From the NCBI GenBank assembly GCA_020217035.1, contig JAIWOG010000215.1, positions 1-10,000 on the forward strand: a stretch of DNA of 10,000 bases, in the 5' to 3' direction. The translations under genes were made by a program, and so were the position numbers. Below the pieces are notes generated by a model that searched no databases, was not told the origin of the DNA, and saw only the letters and a program-made list of their open reading frames with translations. Positions within the stretch are counted from its first letter, which is position 1. Every line of letters starts with the position of its first letter. This document shows positions 9,417 through 10,000 of the stretch, one piece after another. This DNA comes from Magnetospirillum sp. (GTDB lineage: Bacteria > Pseudomonadota > Alphaproteobacteria > Rhodospirillales > Magnetospirillaceae).

Positions 9417-10000
9417 TCACTTCGTCGCGATATCGGCGGCGACCTGGGCGAAGGCCCAGTCCAGCCATGGCAACAGGGCGACCACGTCGGCGGTTTCGAC
9501 GGTGGCGCCGGTCCAGATGCGCAGACCCGGCGGCGCGTCGCGATAGGAACCGATGTCGAAGGCCACCCCCTGCTTATCCAGCAAGCTTACCATCTTCTTG
9601 GCGAAAGCGGCCTGGTCTTCGGCGGACAGCGCGGTGAACAAGGGCGCCTTGATGGTCATGCACACCGAGGTGCAAGACCGCTGGGCCGGCACTTGCGCCA
9701 GGTTGACCGCCCAATCGGAAGCGTCCAACCACTCCTGGATCACCGCCCGGCTGGCCTCGGCCCGGGCCATCAGGGCAGGCAGGCCGCCGATGGACTTGGC
9801 CCACGACAGGGCGTCGATCTGGTCTTCCACCGCCAGCATGGACGGCGTGTTGATGGTGTCGCCGCGAAAGATGCCTTCCACCAGCTTGCCGGCCGAGGTC
9901 AGGCGGAAAATCTTCGGCAAAGGCCAGGCCGGAACATAGGATTCCAGACGTTCGACGGCACGTGGGCTGAGCGCCAGCATGCCGTGCGCCCCCTCGCCCC
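9417..10000 (-). CDS. serC: Phosphoserine aminotransferase, C-terminal part (cut by window edge)
   Basis: SerC is a PLP-dependent aminotransferase that converts 3-phosphohydroxypyruvate, the SerA product, to phosphoserine; it also serves pyridoxine synthesis in many proteobacteria. About 194 C-terminal residues are visible, and the frame runs off the right edge. The visible part starts with GEGAHGML, which in the family closely follows the PLP-lysine; that lysine lies just outside. [39 protein letters not shown] and [15 protein letters not shown] match the alphaproteobacterial SerC type, which differs from the E. coli type. The C-terminal part ending [22 protein letters not shown] is the small domain. 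The first in-frame Met visible, at 9980, is internal. serA follows after 18 bases, so the two form the serCA operon, whose promoter lies outside the window. Nothing unusual is seen. Confidence 0.95.
   Translation of the reverse strand, partial: GEGAHGMLALSPRAVERLESYVPAWPLPKIFRLTSAGKLVEGIFRGDTINTPSMLAVEDQIDALSWAKSIGGLPALMARAEASRAVIQEWLDASDWAVNLAQVPAQRSCTSVCMTIKAPLFTALSAEDQAAFAKKMVSLLDKQGVAFDIGSYRDAPPGLRIWTGATVETADVVALLPWLDWAFAQVAADIATK

Overview
The window is GC-rich, densely coded DNA of an alphaproteobacterium. I infer a Magnetospirillum-like member of the Rhodospirillales from protein style: alphaproteobacterial-type SerC, long SerA with a C-terminal ACT domain, a hisZ-purA pair, and a soluble CZB chemoreceptor. 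No species marker such as rRNA is present. Most of the window is core metabolism. No CRISPR array, tRNA, rRNA, insertion sequence or phage gene is visible, and no gene-free stretch exceeds about 165 bases.

Layout. Eight genes are supported. Seven lie on the minus strand, so transcription runs from the right end to the left. From right to left: serC (cut by the right edge) and serA, 18 bases apart, give the first two steps of serine synthesis. A 162-base gap follows, with a possible serA terminator, a promoter-like pair of boxes and a perfect 16-base inverted repeat. Next is a membrane-free chemoreceptor with a zinc-binding CZB domain, ending just before a strong hairpin. Then come hisZ (regulatory subunit of ATP phosphoribosyltransferase, histidine synthesis) and purA (adenylosuccinate synthetase, AMP synthesis), 13 bases apart. 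After 86 bases with a hairpin come a tail-anchored pseudokinase-like protein and, 6 bases on, a small three-helix membrane protein. At the left edge a plus-strand gene for an unrecognised membrane protein converges on this cluster, with 2 bases between the two stop codons.

How they fit. serC-serA and hisZ-purA are ordinary biosynthetic pairs; histidine and AMP synthesis are linked through ATP and AICAR. The less ordinary part is the left third. A kinase-fold protein that has lost its ATP-anchoring lysine and catalytic aspartate is predicted to be membrane-anchored and sits almost touching a small membrane protein, which suggests a two-protein membrane complex of unknown role. I found no strong case for a wholly new system; the pseudokinase/membrane-protein pair and the palindromic operator-like site before the chemoreceptor deserve the closest look.
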